From contig NZ_JAACFS010000050.1 in NCBI RefSeq assembly GCF_029051645.1, positions 1 through 41,670 on the forward strand: 41,670 nt of DNA, written 5' to 3'. The DNA is from Bradyrhizobium sp. CSA112 (GTDB lineage Bacteria > Pseudomonadota > Alphaproteobacteria > Rhizobiales > Xanthobacteraceae). Under the pieces are notes generated by a model, which saw only the letters and a program-made list of their open reading frames with translations, did no database searches and was not told the DNA's origin. The first letter of the stretch is position 1. The number at the start of each line of letters is the position of its first letter. Below are positions 16,915 through 26,198 of the stretch, piece after piece. The translations under genes and the position numbers were made by a program.

Positions 16915-18195
16915 TTATGTGGCCCTGAGATCCTCCAACAATGAAGCGGCTAACGCTTCTTCAGCAATGGAGAGCCGATGTTGCTGCATGGCCGTCATTA
17001 ACCTTTCGTCCCATAACGCGGGCGCAGCCTTTCCCGTGAGAGCCTGTCCAAGACATGAGGTCTGTTCGACGGCGGACTCGTAGTCGCTCGCCCCAAAACG
17101 CCAGGGTTGGGCGCCGTGCTCGCGCATGACGTGGTTGCCGATCCGCACTCCCGGCCAATCGAAATCGCCATGATAGAAAAGCTGCGCCCGCGCTTTAGCC
17201 AGCTGCGACAGCAGGCATCGCTGTGCTGCGGCGGGCATGCCGTCAGTGCAGACTAGCGGCGCGCAATCGGAGCCCCAGTGATCCGCGGCGATTGCGACCA
17301 GGTTGGGATTCTCACAGACATAGACCTTGCGATCCGCCACGTCCCACGACGGTGGAGACCGCAACAGCGACCGCAGCGAAGCGTAAACAGGCTCTCCCTG
17401 CGACTGACTGTAATTTCCTGCATCGCGCATGGGCAGGTTCAGGAACAGCACCGGGCGAGCCAATTCATTGACCAGCACGCCGGCCTTGGCCCACACGTCG
17501 CGGTCGCGCTCCGCACCACCGCCCGGCTCCAGCTCGCCGTCTCCCGTTGGCTCGCTATCGACGTCATCATTGTTGTAATCGGTTCGAGCGATTACCTGAC
17601 GCCAGACCGTCAGTGCCAGGGTTGCCGTGGGCTGTCCGATGTCGAGCGCGTGGGCGTCGCCCAGCACGTCGGCGGCCAATTGCGAACGTGTGATGCCGCT
17701 CGCGGGCAGGCGTTGCAATACCGCTTCGACACGGCGACAGAGTTGGAGCGCCGCCGGTGGGCTCTGTCGTGCAAGGCGCTTGAGAAGCCCGATGCCGGCC
17801 GGAGCCTGCAGCAGTCCGATCAGTTCGCGGTGAGTGCAGCCGCCCAGCACATCCGACCACATTGTTTGCAGCGCAAGGCGCGTCGTGGCGAGATTCGAAA
17901 TCGGGCCATCGAGTTTTTCAAGTGCGTCCCGCAGCGAAGCGGCGATGCCGGCATTCTGGAAAGCGGTGTCGACGAGGCGAACGTCGACTTGTAAGGAATT
18001 GGTGTAACGGAGCGGACGACCAAGCAGCGAAGCCAATGCAGCATGCTCCTCCGCGGTGAGCTTGCCGATGCGAAAGTTTTCAACCGTGGAGCCGAGCGAT
18101 GCCCGTTCGAAACGCTGACGCAGGCGCTTGCGAAGCAAGGCGTAACGATCGCCGCCAAGTAGGCGTTGCAGGCGTGGGTCGGTCGAGGAAATCAT
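16915..18195 (-). CDS. jetD: Wadjet JetD, Toprim-domain nuclease (DUF2399, TIGR02679)
   Basis: 426 residues from the ATG at 18195, which overlaps the jetC stop (ATGA). The C-terminal Toprim-like domain has KVYVCENPNLVAIAADHWG with the conserved Glu, LVCTDGMPAAAQR, and YHGDFDWPGVRIGN with the DxD-type metal site. The N-terminal half is the DNA-binding arm region (LLGRPLRYTNSLQVDVRLVD). In Wadjet, JetD joins the DNA-looping SMC complex and cuts closed circular plasmids. It is last in the operon, as usual. All expected acidic residues are present, so it should be active. Confidence 0.93.
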   Translation of the reverse strand: MISSTDPRLQRLLGGDRYALLRKRLRQRFERASLGSTVENFRIGKLTAEEHAALASLLGRPLRYTNSLQVDVRLVDTAFQNAGIAASLRDALEKLDGPISNLATTRLALQTMWSDVLGGCTHRELIGLLQAPAGIGLLKRLARQSPPAALQLCRRVEAVLQRLPASGITRSQLAADVLGDAHALDIGQPTATLALTVWRQVIARTDYNNDDVDSEPTGDGELEPGGGAERDRDVWAKAGVLVNELARPVLFLNLPMRDAGNYSQSQGEPVYASLRSLLRSPPSWDVADRKVYVCENPNLVAIAADHWGSDCAPLVCTDGMPAAAQRCLLSQLAKARAQLFYHGDFDWPGVRIGNHVMREHGAQPWRFGASDYESAVEQTSCLGQALTGKAAPALWDERLMTAMQQHRLSIAEEALAASLLEDLRAT

Positions 18196-21100
18196 GTCGG
18201 CGCAAATCTGCGATCTGGATCGTCTTGGCGTGTCTTGGCGCGACCGTCCCAGCTCCAACGCGACACGAACACCGCGTCGATGCCTTCACGCCGCTGCAAC
18301 TGGCAAATGGCGACGCCGGGCAGTTCGGCATAGCAGGCCCATTCACGCTCGCTGGTGATGACGAAGTCGAGATCGAACTCGCGGATCAGCCCCATGCAAT
18401 GGGCGCGCGCGGTATCATCGATGCCGGCGAACGCTTCATCGAGCAACATCAGGCGCGGCGACAGCGCGTAGCTGCCCTGACTGTAGAAACTGGCGACCGC
18501 GGCGAACAGCGGCACGGTGAGGCCGAGCGCGCGCTCTCCGCTGGAGGCCGGACCGGAGAGTTTGCGCCAGTGCCCGTCCTGCCAGCGCTCGACGCGAAAG
18601 CGGTGCCAACGGCGATAGTCCAGCGCGCGGGCGAGTTGCTCGATCAGGCTGCCGCCCACATCCTTTCCGGCGCCCGAATCGGCCCGCTCGCGCTCGGCGG
18701 CGATGCGCTGCTGCAACATCGCGCCGACCACTCTCCGGTCGTCAGAGGACCAAAGGTCTGCGCTGGTATTGAGCAGGCGTTTGCGCGCTGCTTCGAGGCC
18801 GACCGGAGCGCCTTCTTCTTCCGCCAGGGGCTGCCACAGCAGACGATAGCGTACCCCGGTGGAGGTCGGGCGATGGTGCAATTCTTTGTTGATCGCATCG
18901 CGCTGAGTTTCGGCCGCTTGCAGCAGGCGCTGCACTTCGGAAGCGATTTCGGCCTGCAGATGGTTCTCCAGCACAGCGCGCTCGTTCGCCGTCAGCAGTT
19001 CACTGCGCTGGGCGATCTCTTCGGCGAGGCGCGCGGCAAGGCGATCCGGCGGTTCTGGTCGGTTCTGGTAGATGACGCGGACGATAAGCCCCCAATCGCT
19101 CTGTTCTGCGTGCGCCTGGTGGCCGAGTGCGCTGAGGGCGCGTTGTAGCTCCGTCAGGTCTTCGCCGATCTGCCGTTGCAGGCGTGTCCAGGCGTCGTCG
19201 TCGTCCTTGAGTTCGAATAAGGCTTGTTCCGCGCGGCGAGCCAGAGTAAGCGCGGGGTCGATCGTCCACGGGCCGCCCAGGTCAGGCAGGTTGGCTTGCG
19301 GTAGCGCAGCCGCGAGCAGGCCGGTGGCTGCGAAGTGTTGGAACTTCGCGATTGCTTCGGCGCGCGCGTTGCTGCGTTGTCCGAACAGAGTGCTCGCAGT
19401 CGCCGCCTGTTCGTGCGCGACCGCGCGCGCCTCGCCGGATTTGCTCAGGACGTCGCGCGCGATCGTTAGTGCGGAATTGCTGGCCTTGACGGCGGTGCTG
19501 GCATCGGCCAGCCGCCGTTGCAGTTCCTCGACCCTGGCGCCGACGGATCCGCGTAACACCTCGAACCGGACGGCGGCTTCTTCCGCCTCAATGCGGGCAG
19601 CCGCAAATTGTTCATCCTGCTTCTTCAGATCGTCGCGGGTTTCGTTCTCGCGGTTGCGTTGCCGCTGCAGCTCGGGAAGCGCCAGACGTACCTCGTGAAC
19701 AGCCTGGGCGAGGCGGAGTTGGGCATCGTGATAGTGGTTCAACGCCATCTCGACCGCCGGTAGCTCGGCTGATAATGCAGGAAGGCGCAGATCGGTGGCA
19801 TCGGCGGCGAGTCGTTGCCGCACCGTCTGCAGCGCTTGTGCGGCCTCCAGGTATTGAAGATCAGCCTCGCTCAATTGCTGGCGGGCGGTCTGAGCCTCGC
19901 GCGCACTGGCGGCCGCCGCAAGATGGGCGTTGCGCAACTCCTCTTCGGAGGGAGCCAGACGCCATTCATCGGCGGCTCGATCCTGATCGCGCGTGAGTTG
20001 CGCGTCCATCGCCTGGACCGCAATGAGCTCATCGGCGATTAGTGTCAGGCGGCCGACTACGTCGGCCAGTCGCTGCTTGCGGGCTGCGGCGCGGGCCGCA
20101 TGGCCGATATAGACTGCCGCGGGTTTGGCCCAGGCGCCGACCAGCGCGGCGAGCCGAAAGCGACCGTCGGGGGCGACCCAGGCTTCGATGTCCGCGGGAT
20201 CGTCATCGGTACAGGCGATGCCGGACAGCAGGCGTTCGACGAGTGCGGCCGGTACCGCGATATCGGTGGGCGTGTCAGCGTGCAGCCAACCAGCGAGCGA
20301 GAGCGCGTGCGGCTGTCGCTGCAGCACCTGGGTGTCGTGCAACAGCTCTACTCCGTCGCCGGCCTGCAGGTGGCCATCGGGCGAGACCCATGCGTCGAGC
20401 AGGCCGGCGGCTTCAAGCGCGGCCTCGAGGCCGGCGCGCTGAGCAGCCGTGACCTCTTCGCGAAAATCCACCAATTGCCAGAGCGGCGCACCCTCGCGCG
20501 CCTCTCTGGCATCGGCGCCGCGCGTATGCGGGTTGGGCGGCGTCGCATCGACCCCGGCTTCGAGACGGTTGCGTTCGTCTTCGAGGGTGTTGAGCTCCGT
20601 CTCCAGCGTCTGGCGTTGGCCGTCGAGCGCCACGCGACGCTGCGCCAGACGCAGGCTGGCGTGCTGCTGCTCCGTTTGCAGGCAATGTCGCGCCGGATTG
20701 TCGCCATCCAGCCCAACAACCCAGTCGGCGAGGGCCGTGAGCGCTGCGCGGCCGTCGTCGGAGCTGACCCGCAGTTGCTTCAGGCTGGCGAAGTAGCGCT
20801 CCCAGGCCTGAATCAGGTTGTGGCCCTCGTGATCGACCTCCGTATCGGCTTGCTCGCGTCGTTTTGCCGTGGCCTCTACCGTGCCCTGTCTTTCATCGCG
20901 CGTGTTCTGGCGTTGTGTATGCAGGGCTTCGGCCTCCGTCACCTCAGTATGGCGTCGCCGCAACAATGCGATCTGTTCGCGTCGATCAACGATCAAGGTG
21001 CGAAGGTCGGCGCATGCATTGTCGAAGGCTTGTGGCGTCAATGCGACCAGATCGGCGGCGGCGAGCGTTGCGAGCGGGCTACCGGCGTGCAGGCCGACGA

Positions 21101-22370
21101 TACCTGCGGCCTCGGCATGCGTCGCGTTGTTCTGACGTAGCTTCGTCATCACACGTTCGGCTTGCGTCATGCGCTGGACGCCGTGCCCGGTCTCCTCAGT
21201 GCTGCGCTTTAATCGCCGTCGCACCTCGTCGACCGCCGCGGTGGCGACTTGCAACGCACGCTGCCGAGCCAGAGCGTCCCGCTCGGCGGATTCGAGACGG
21301 TTCGCGTCCTGCATGGTCGGGTCGGCACGCAGGATATCAAGCCGAGCCTGCTCGCGCTTGAGCGCAAGTTCCGCGTCGTCGTGAATTATCCGGGCGAGCG
21401 CTTCCGCGGTCTCGGCCCTCTCGAGCCGCGCCTGCGCGTCGCCGCGCGCCCGGCTTGCACTGTCGAACTCGGTCTGGGCCTGGCGCAGCGCGCGGGCCTG
21501 CCGCCGGCTCTGGGTGCCAGCGTAGATCCGGTAGCGCTGGTCGAAGCGCTCGACGGCTCTTGCCAGCGCCTGGTATTCCTCGAGTTGGCGGCGATCCTCC
21601 TCCAACTGGCCCAGAGCCTCGGCGACGTCCCCAAGCAGTTCGGGTGCGAGCGGTGGCAACGCCTCGGTCAGTGCGTCCGAGAGCGCGGTTTCGTCAGGCT
21701 TTTTCGACAGTTGCGGCTGACGCAACTGAATCAGCGTATCCATCAAGGCGTCGTAGCGCCTGGTGCCGAGGTGGAACAATCGCTCATCGACCGCGCGCCG
21801 GTAGCTGACGGCGGTATCGAACACCTGGCCGCGGCCGTGCAGCGCGTCTCGCAGGCGTTCCCGAGTCAGGACCACGCGCTGATCACTCGTCAGCCAGATA
21901 TCCTGATTGATGCGCGGAGCGCCAATAGAATCCTCCAACACGAAGAACCAGCTGTCCACCTGGGGACGCGCAGCGACCGCCGCAAGCCCGGCGCCGAGTG
22001 TGAGGTAATGCGGCGTGCCGTCATCGGCGAGGCGGCCGAATTCGATCCAGGCGTAGCCGATGCGCCGGTCATAGCTACCCATCAACAGGTTCCAGGACAT
22101 CTTCTTGCCGCTGTCGCCGTCGGGTTCGATGCGCGAGGACTTGAGCTGTGCATCGAGCAGGAAGGGCAGCGTCAGCGACAGCACCTTGGATTTGCCGGTG
22201 CCGTTGTTGCCCCGCAGCAGCAGATGACCGTCGCGGAACCAGAACTCCTCGCTGTCGTAGTGAAACAGCTCCACCAGTCCAAGCCGCAAAGGCTGCCAGC
22301 GTTGCCGCGTCGGGATTGGCAGCGCGGGTCTCTCGGAGAGAGCAGCAAATGAAGCCGGCCGGTCGTTCAT
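18192..22370 (-). CDS. jetC: Wadjet JetC, SMC/MukB-like ATPase (TIGR02680)
   Basis: 1392 residues. Walker A GNNGTGKS is at residues 54-61, preceded by DGHLLLRG. Two very long coiled-coil arms rich in R/E/Q/A flank a hinge region at about 500-700. The ABC signature is SGERALGLTVPLFAAVASFY and Walker B is RLMLLDEAFAGIDD near the C-terminus. JetC dimers bind ATP and, with JetA and JetB, extrude DNA loops until small circular DNA is recognised. Length and architecture match TIGR02680. It is coupled to jetB and jetD by ATGA overlaps. The opposite strand carries long open frames here, a GC-rich codon artefact. Confidence 0.96.
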   Translation of the reverse strand: MNDRPASFAALSERPALPIPTRQRWQPLRLGLVELFHYDSEEFWFRDGHLLLRGNNGTGKSKVLSLTLPFLLDAQLKSSRIEPDGDSGKKMSWNLLMGSYDRRIGYAWIEFGRLADDGTPHYLTLGAGLAAVAARPQVDSWFFVLEDSIGAPRINQDIWLTSDQRVVLTRERLRDALHGRGQVFDTAVSYRRAVDERLFHLGTRRYDALMDTLIQLRQPQLSKKPDETALSDALTEALPPLAPELLGDVAEALGQLEEDRRQLEEYQALARAVERFDQRYRIYAGTQSRRQARALRQAQTEFDSASRARGDAQARLERAETAEALARIIHDDAELALKREQARLDILRADPTMQDANRLESAERDALARQRALQVATAAVDEVRRRLKRSTEETGHGVQRMTQAERVMTKLRQNNATHAEAAGIVGLHAGSPLATLAAADLVALTPQAFDNACADLRTLIVDRREQIALLRRRHTEVTEAEALHTQRQNTRDERQGTVEATAKRREQADTEVDHEGHNLIQAWERYFASLKQLRVSSDDGRAALTALADWVVGLDGDNPARHCLQTEQQHASLRLAQRRVALDGQRQTLETELNTLEDERNRLEAGVDATPPNPHTRGADAREAREGAPLWQLVDFREEVTAAQRAGLEAALEAAGLLDAWVSPDGHLQAGDGVELLHDTQVLQRQPHALSLAGWLHADTPTDIAVPAALVERLLSGIACTDDDPADIEAWVAPDGRFRLAALVGAWAKPAAVYIGHAARAAARKQRLADVVGRLTLIADELIAVQAMDAQLTRDQDRAADEWRLAPSEEELRNAHLAAAASAREAQTARQQLSEADLQYLEAAQALQTVRQRLAADATDLRLPALSAELPAVEMALNHYHDAQLRLAQAVHEVRLALPELQRQRNRENETRDDLKKQDEQFAAARIEAEEAAVRFEVLRGSVGARVEELQRRLADASTAVKASNSALTIARDVLSKSGEARAVAHEQAATASTLFGQRSNARAEAIAKFQHFAATGLLAAALPQANLPDLGGPWTIDPALTLARRAEQALFELKDDDDAWTRLQRQIGEDLTELQRALSALGHQAHAEQSDWGLIVRVIYQNRPEPPDRLAARLAEEIAQRSELLTANERAVLENHLQAEIASEVQRLLQAAETQRDAINKELHHRPTSTGVRYRLLWQPLAEEEGAPVGLEAARKRLLNTSADLWSSDDRRVVGAMLQQRIAAERERADSGAGKDVGGSLIEQLARALDYRRWHRFRVERWQDGHWRKLSGPASSGERALGLTVPLFAAVASFYSQGSYALSPRLMLLDEAFAGIDDTARAHCMGLIREFDLDFVITSEREWACYAELPGVAICQLQRREGIDAVFVSRWSWDGRAKTRQDDPDRRFAPT

Positions 22371-23683
22371 GTCGGACCGACCAGGGCATCGGCAGCCGCG
22401 GTCTGTACGCCGCGTGTTTCACGAAAGTTGCGGACCTCGGCCTCACCGAGCGCAAACCGGGCGAGCGCCGGGCGCGGATAGACCGTCTCGGCATCTCGCA
22501 CAATCAGTTGAAGCTTTTCCAGCCGATCAAGGGCGATCTCCGCAAGCTCGCGTTCGGCGCCGGGTTCACGCGCAGATTTGCGCCAATATTTGCCATAGCG
22601 GGGCTTGCTCTCGCGCAGGTAATCGACGACGTCTTGTTCCCTGATCATACCAGAGAATGGTTGGGTCGCGCCGGCGGCATCCGTCTGCCGCTGCCTGTAA
22701 ACGGTGGCCAGGAACTCCGCGACCAACAGCGTGACATGGGCGTCGGTGCCTTCTGCGGGCATCGCCACATCTGTCAGCGAGCCAGCCTCGTCGACCAGCG
22801 CCAGACCTTCGGCGCGTTGCTCCGCGACCAGCCCGGTTGCGTCAGACAGGCGGGCCGCCATGGCGCCACGCTGGTTGACAAAATAGGCCCGAGACTCGGC
22901 GTCCAGTGTGTCGGTATAGACTACCGGATCGTCGAGCAGCCGGCGTGCCAGTTGGCGGCGCAGAACGGTGCGTCGGCCCTCATCGCTGTCAGCCACATGC
23001 TCGTCGGCCAAGGCATGCAGTCGCTGGTCGAGTGTGACCGGCGCGTCTTCCGGCCGGAAAGTCGACGGCCCGCGCACGGCGGCCAGCATGCCGGCGAGCG
23101 CGCGGCGCTGCACGTCGTAGAGGGCATCTGCCTGATCGCCCCCGGTATGGACAAAGGCGTCTTCGTCCCCGGCGACACGCTGCAGCACGCCCAAGTCGAG
23201 CAAGGTGCGGCATACCGCCACCAGTTCACGCCGCTCGTGGGGAGCGCCGAGCGTGAAGATGAAGCCGGAAGCCACCAGCGTCGGCTCGGCGGCGAATTGC
23301 AGCAGCCGCTCACCCAGCAGTCGCAACGTGATCTGCGGGTCAGCGCGTTCGAGCACCGCGCAAGCCAGGCACAACAGCACGTAACGGCGGCGATCATAAA
23401 ACGGCAAACCGCGCATCGTGCTGGCGAGGTCGGCCGGTCGCTTATAAAGTCGAGCACCCTCTTGTTCGACGTGCAGCGCCCAGCCGGTTTCTCGCCCAAA
23501 CCAGTCGCGCAGTGCGTCGGCCTGACGCCGGATCGCCGGAAAATCGTCGTGGTCCGGACTCATCAGCGGCGTCATCAGCAAGGCGCGCACGGCACTGCGA
23601 AATTCCTCGTTCTGGAACCGACGCTGTTGCTGGCCGATGCTGCGGCTGTCTCTACCAACGCTGGCGGCCATCGGCTGTCTCAT
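22367..23683 (-). CDS. jetB: Wadjet JetB, winged-helix subunit (DUF2398, TIGR02678)
   Basis: 438 residues. Family features are QNEEFRSAVRALLMTPLMSP at the N-terminus, then DDFPAIRRQADALRDWFGRE, GARLYKRPADL and YDRRRYVLLCLACAVLERAD. JetB is the MukE/MksE-like KITE subunit that dimerises on the kleisin JetA and closes the SMC ring. It starts inside the jetA stop (ATGA) and ends inside the jetC start (ATGA). No signal peptide or membrane segment is present. It appears intact. Confidence 0.92.
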   Translation of the reverse strand: MRQPMAASVGRDSRSIGQQQRRFQNEEFRSAVRALLMTPLMSPDHDDFPAIRRQADALRDWFGRETGWALHVEQEGARLYKRPADLASTMRGLPFYDRRRYVLLCLACAVLERADPQITLRLLGERLLQFAAEPTLVASGFIFTLGAPHERRELVAVCRTLLDLGVLQRVAGDEDAFVHTGGDQADALYDVQRRALAGMLAAVRGPSTFRPEDAPVTLDQRLHALADEHVADSDEGRRTVLRRQLARRLLDDPVVYTDTLDAESRAYFVNQRGAMAARLSDATGLVAEQRAEGLALVDEAGSLTDVAMPAEGTDAHVTLLVAEFLATVYRQRQTDAAGATQPFSGMIREQDVVDYLRESKPRYGKYWRKSAREPGAERELAEIALDRLEKLQLIVRDAETVYPRPALARFALGEAEVRNFRETRGVQTAAADALVGPT

Positions 23684-25188
23684 GTCGGCGTGATCGTGAT
23701 TAAATGGTCGCGCCCGGCAAATACGCCGCGCGGCGTATTGATCACCGCGCGGCTATCGACTGCGAGTGGCGTGAGGTTGATATGCAATAATCCGTCGCCG
23801 GTTCGCCGTTCCGCGCTGGTGTTCGGACCGGCCTGTTCGGTCAGCACCTCACCGAGCAATCCCAGGAACAGACCGAAGGCATGAATGTCCAGCTCGGCGA
23901 GATCTGAAAGGCGTGTGGGCTGACCGGTGGCGAGGTGCTTGCGCGCCGCCTCGACCTGCAGCGACTCCTCGGCGAGTTCGCGCGCCAGATGTGCGCGGGC
24001 CTCACCGCGATCACGCACCCGGGGCATCACGCCGCGCGGCGCGGCCTCACCGTATTCGCGTAGCCGCGGGTGAATCGTCAGTGGTGGCGCGTCGGCCCAG
24101 CGTGTCGAGGCCGGCAGATCGGCGTCGGCGTTGGGATTCAGCGAGAAATGTCGTGCCGGGTTGAGCGCGAAGGCTGCGCGCGCCAACCGGTGCGCCTCGC
24201 CATCGTTGCTGCAGGCAGAAAACCAGCAGGCGAGCATGCGGAAATCCGCGGAACGGTCGCTGCGCCCGCTGCGGCGCTCGTTGAGCGCGGCGATCGCTCC
24301 TAGCAATTGCGGAATTGCCGACCGTGCCCTCGCCCGCAACAGTTCGGCTTGTGAGGGTTCGTGGCCGGTACGGAAGAACCAGCCGCGCAGACCTCTCCAG
24401 CGTTCGCGCCAGGCATTCAAGTGAAGGGTCCGCGCGTCGGCCCGATCCTCCGCATCGCCGGGGGCTGCATCGCGTGCATCGCGCGTGGCGACCTGCTGTA
24501 GCAATGCGTCAATGCTCGGTTCCAGAGCGAGGATATGTCTGGCGATGGTGTCGGAGCGGCGCACCAGATCGCCCATGAACCGCTCCAAATAGTCGATTAG
24601 CTGGCGCTTGTAATTCGCTACCGCAATCGCCTCGGCCTGTTGCAACTCAATGCTGCGTGCGACGCCGGCCATGAAAGCCTGCGCATTTTCAGCAAGGCCC
24701 TCGAAAACGCGCACCAAATCCCGCAGTGTTTCGTGGATCTTCGCGACGTCGGCTTCCGCCTCGTCCGCCAGCGTTTGAAGCGCCTGCAACCGGTTTGCGA
24801 TGTCTTCAAGCGCCACCGTTTGCAGTTCGGCGCGCCGTTGCAGTGTTTGCACGAAAAGCGCCAGCGCCGCTTCGACAGCCTCCCCGCCCTGCGAGAGACG
24901 ATACAGGAAGCGTGCACGGTAGAAATCGCTGAGGCTGGAAACCCGCGCCGTGTCAGGATGCGATTCAAGATTGCCCCAGGCGGCAAGCTGGGCGAGCGCG
25001 GTGTTGACGTCCTCAATTCGCGGTGGTGCATCTAACCATCGGGCTTCGCTCAGTACTTCGTCAGGTCTTAATTGCAGACGGTATTGCCGTTTGGCTGCTG
25101 CAAAGACGTCCATGATGCGGCGGTAAAATTCAGATTTCTCGGCACTCACATGCCTGAAAAGCTCGGCTGAATCGCTGACGGCTCGCAT
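23680..25188 (-). CDS. jetA: Wadjet JetA, kleisin subunit (DUF2397, TIGR02677)
   Basis: 502 residues from the ATG at 25188, chosen because GGGAAGAAG lies just upstream and family members begin close to ELFRHVSAEKSEFYRRIM; an upstream start at 25239 is possible. Helical regions follow, and a conserved stretch LIDYLERFMGDLVRRSDTIA sits at the centre. The C-terminal winged-helix region contains RWADAPPLTIHPRLREYGEA. JetA corresponds to the MukF/MksF kleisin that bridges the JetC heads and recruits JetB. First gene of the operon, transcribed from the AT-rich region near 25390. Confidence 0.92.
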   Translation of the reverse strand: MRAVSDSAELFRHVSAEKSEFYRRIMDVFAAAKRQYRLQLRPDEVLSEARWLDAPPRIEDVNTALAQLAAWGNLESHPDTARVSSLSDFYRARFLYRLSQGGEAVEAALALFVQTLQRRAELQTVALEDIANRLQALQTLADEAEADVAKIHETLRDLVRVFEGLAENAQAFMAGVARSIELQQAEAIAVANYKRQLIDYLERFMGDLVRRSDTIARHILALEPSIDALLQQVATRDARDAAPGDAEDRADARTLHLNAWRERWRGLRGWFFRTGHEPSQAELLRARARSAIPQLLGAIAALNERRSGRSDRSADFRMLACWFSACSNDGEAHRLARAAFALNPARHFSLNPNADADLPASTRWADAPPLTIHPRLREYGEAAPRGVMPRVRDRGEARAHLARELAEESLQVEAARKHLATGQPTRLSDLAELDIHAFGLFLGLLGEVLTEQAGPNTSAERRTGDGLLHINLTPLAVDSRAVINTPRGVFAGRDHLITITPT

Positions 25189-25384
25189 CGGGCTTCTTCC
25201 CAAAGGTCTTCCACTGGAGTTGCCGGTTCGCGCGAACACGATAGTGCATTTGTCTGTTCGCTGCAGCCAAATTGGGTTCTATCCACGGTTCGTGGATCGG
25301 GCGCGGGCTAGCTTCCCTGCATGCGGCTGAATCGCGCTTACTGTTGGGGTAGATGGTCAGCCTTTCATCTGAGGTGATCCGTAA

Positions 25385-25413
25385 ATTATATAGTAATTTC
25401 AATTACATATGAA
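25385..25413 (-). promoter_or_regulatory. Possible promoter/operator of the jet operon
   Basis: On the minus strand TATAAT (25390-25385) follows a weak TTCATA by 17 bp. Between the boxes lies the perfect dyad GTAATT-TC-AATTAC (25393-25406), placed to block polymerase if a repressor bound it. The leader to jetA would be about 190 nt. AT-rich composition contrasts with the surrounding GC-rich DNA. Confidence 0.4.
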
Positions 25414-25559
25414 TTCGTAGTTTTAGTCTGAGTGGCGTGCCATTCTTCAATGACCGAGCGAACGCCTCTCCGGATTTGTCTCTTTTTCGTCTCCGCATTG
25501 CGGAGCTCCATGCTTCAGCCCACCTGTTAGTCCTATCCTCTTTCGAGGGACGGTTGCCG

Positions 25560-25850
25560 ATGAGCCAGGAATCCAAGACGGCTGGCGCGCAATACGCTAG
25601 TTACCTGCGACTGCTGCCGCAAAGCGTCGTTGAAGCCAACAATCGGCGCGCGCAGGCACACGCGCAGAGCGGCCGACGCCTTCGCTAAATTGTTCGCAGA
25701 GGGCACGTGCCCGGTCTGCAAGAACGCAATCACCTGGTATACGAAAGACGCGCCCTGGCTGCTGAGGCCGGAAGGGTTTGAGAAGGACGATTTCCCGAGA
25801 ATAGCGGAGCGCTACGCGGCCGAGCGCATCAGCTATTTGGATGCGGCTCA
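25560..25850 (+). pseudogene. Small CxxC protein remnant, frameshifted
   Basis: A start at 25560 (MSQESKTAGAQYASYLRLLP) is followed by a shift at about 25670 into DAFAKLFAEGTCPVCKNAIT and DAPWLLRPEGFEKDDFPRI. The single CPVC pair suggests half of a zinc site or a redox motif. No family is recognised. The frame then runs antisense into another remnant, so the 3' end is probably lost. Confidence 0.4.
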
Positions 25851-26013
25851 TTTCGCCCCAAATTCTGAACATCGCTTTCAAGGTTGAATTCATGTCGTAC
25901 TTGCGGGCGACTTGGACGCAATTCATCAGATCAAGTTCAAGCTCGCCGTAATCAAGCAAAAGGCGACCTATGACGGCCATCTCGTTTGGAAATGTGCTGT
26001 GGATCGGAAACAT
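25840..26013 (-). pseudogene. N-terminal fragment of a hypothetical protein
   Basis: From the ATG at 26013 the peptide MFPIHSTFPNEMAVIGRLLL, DYGELELDLMNCVQVARKYD and IWGEMSRIQIADAL looks like true helical coding sequence, resembling small rhizobial hypothetical proteins with an IGRLL..YGELE start. It then meets the oppositely oriented CxxC remnant at about 25850. I read it as a truncated gene joined to another broken one. Confidence 0.4.
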
Positions 26014-26198
26014 TATCGTCTGCGCCCCTTAAGACCAGCTGATAGCTAGCCTAACGATTCATGGAATGGCCATGACCGTAGCCGTCTAGCGCCGCTGAAA
26101 GCGAATGTCCAAGTTCCAATGATCTCGGAGTGGTGTTTTTTCGGTCGCGCTACGTCTTTGGCAGATCATCACCAGCAATGCTCCGGCGTAGGTTCTCG

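Noticed and set aside
22148..23884. A 578-codon open frame on the plus strand opposite jetB and jetC, and similar long plus-strand frames at 20100-21140 and 21249-22352
   Set aside because: They are antisense to genes with clear family motifs, show no domain or ribosome site, and are expected in GC-rich coding DNA.
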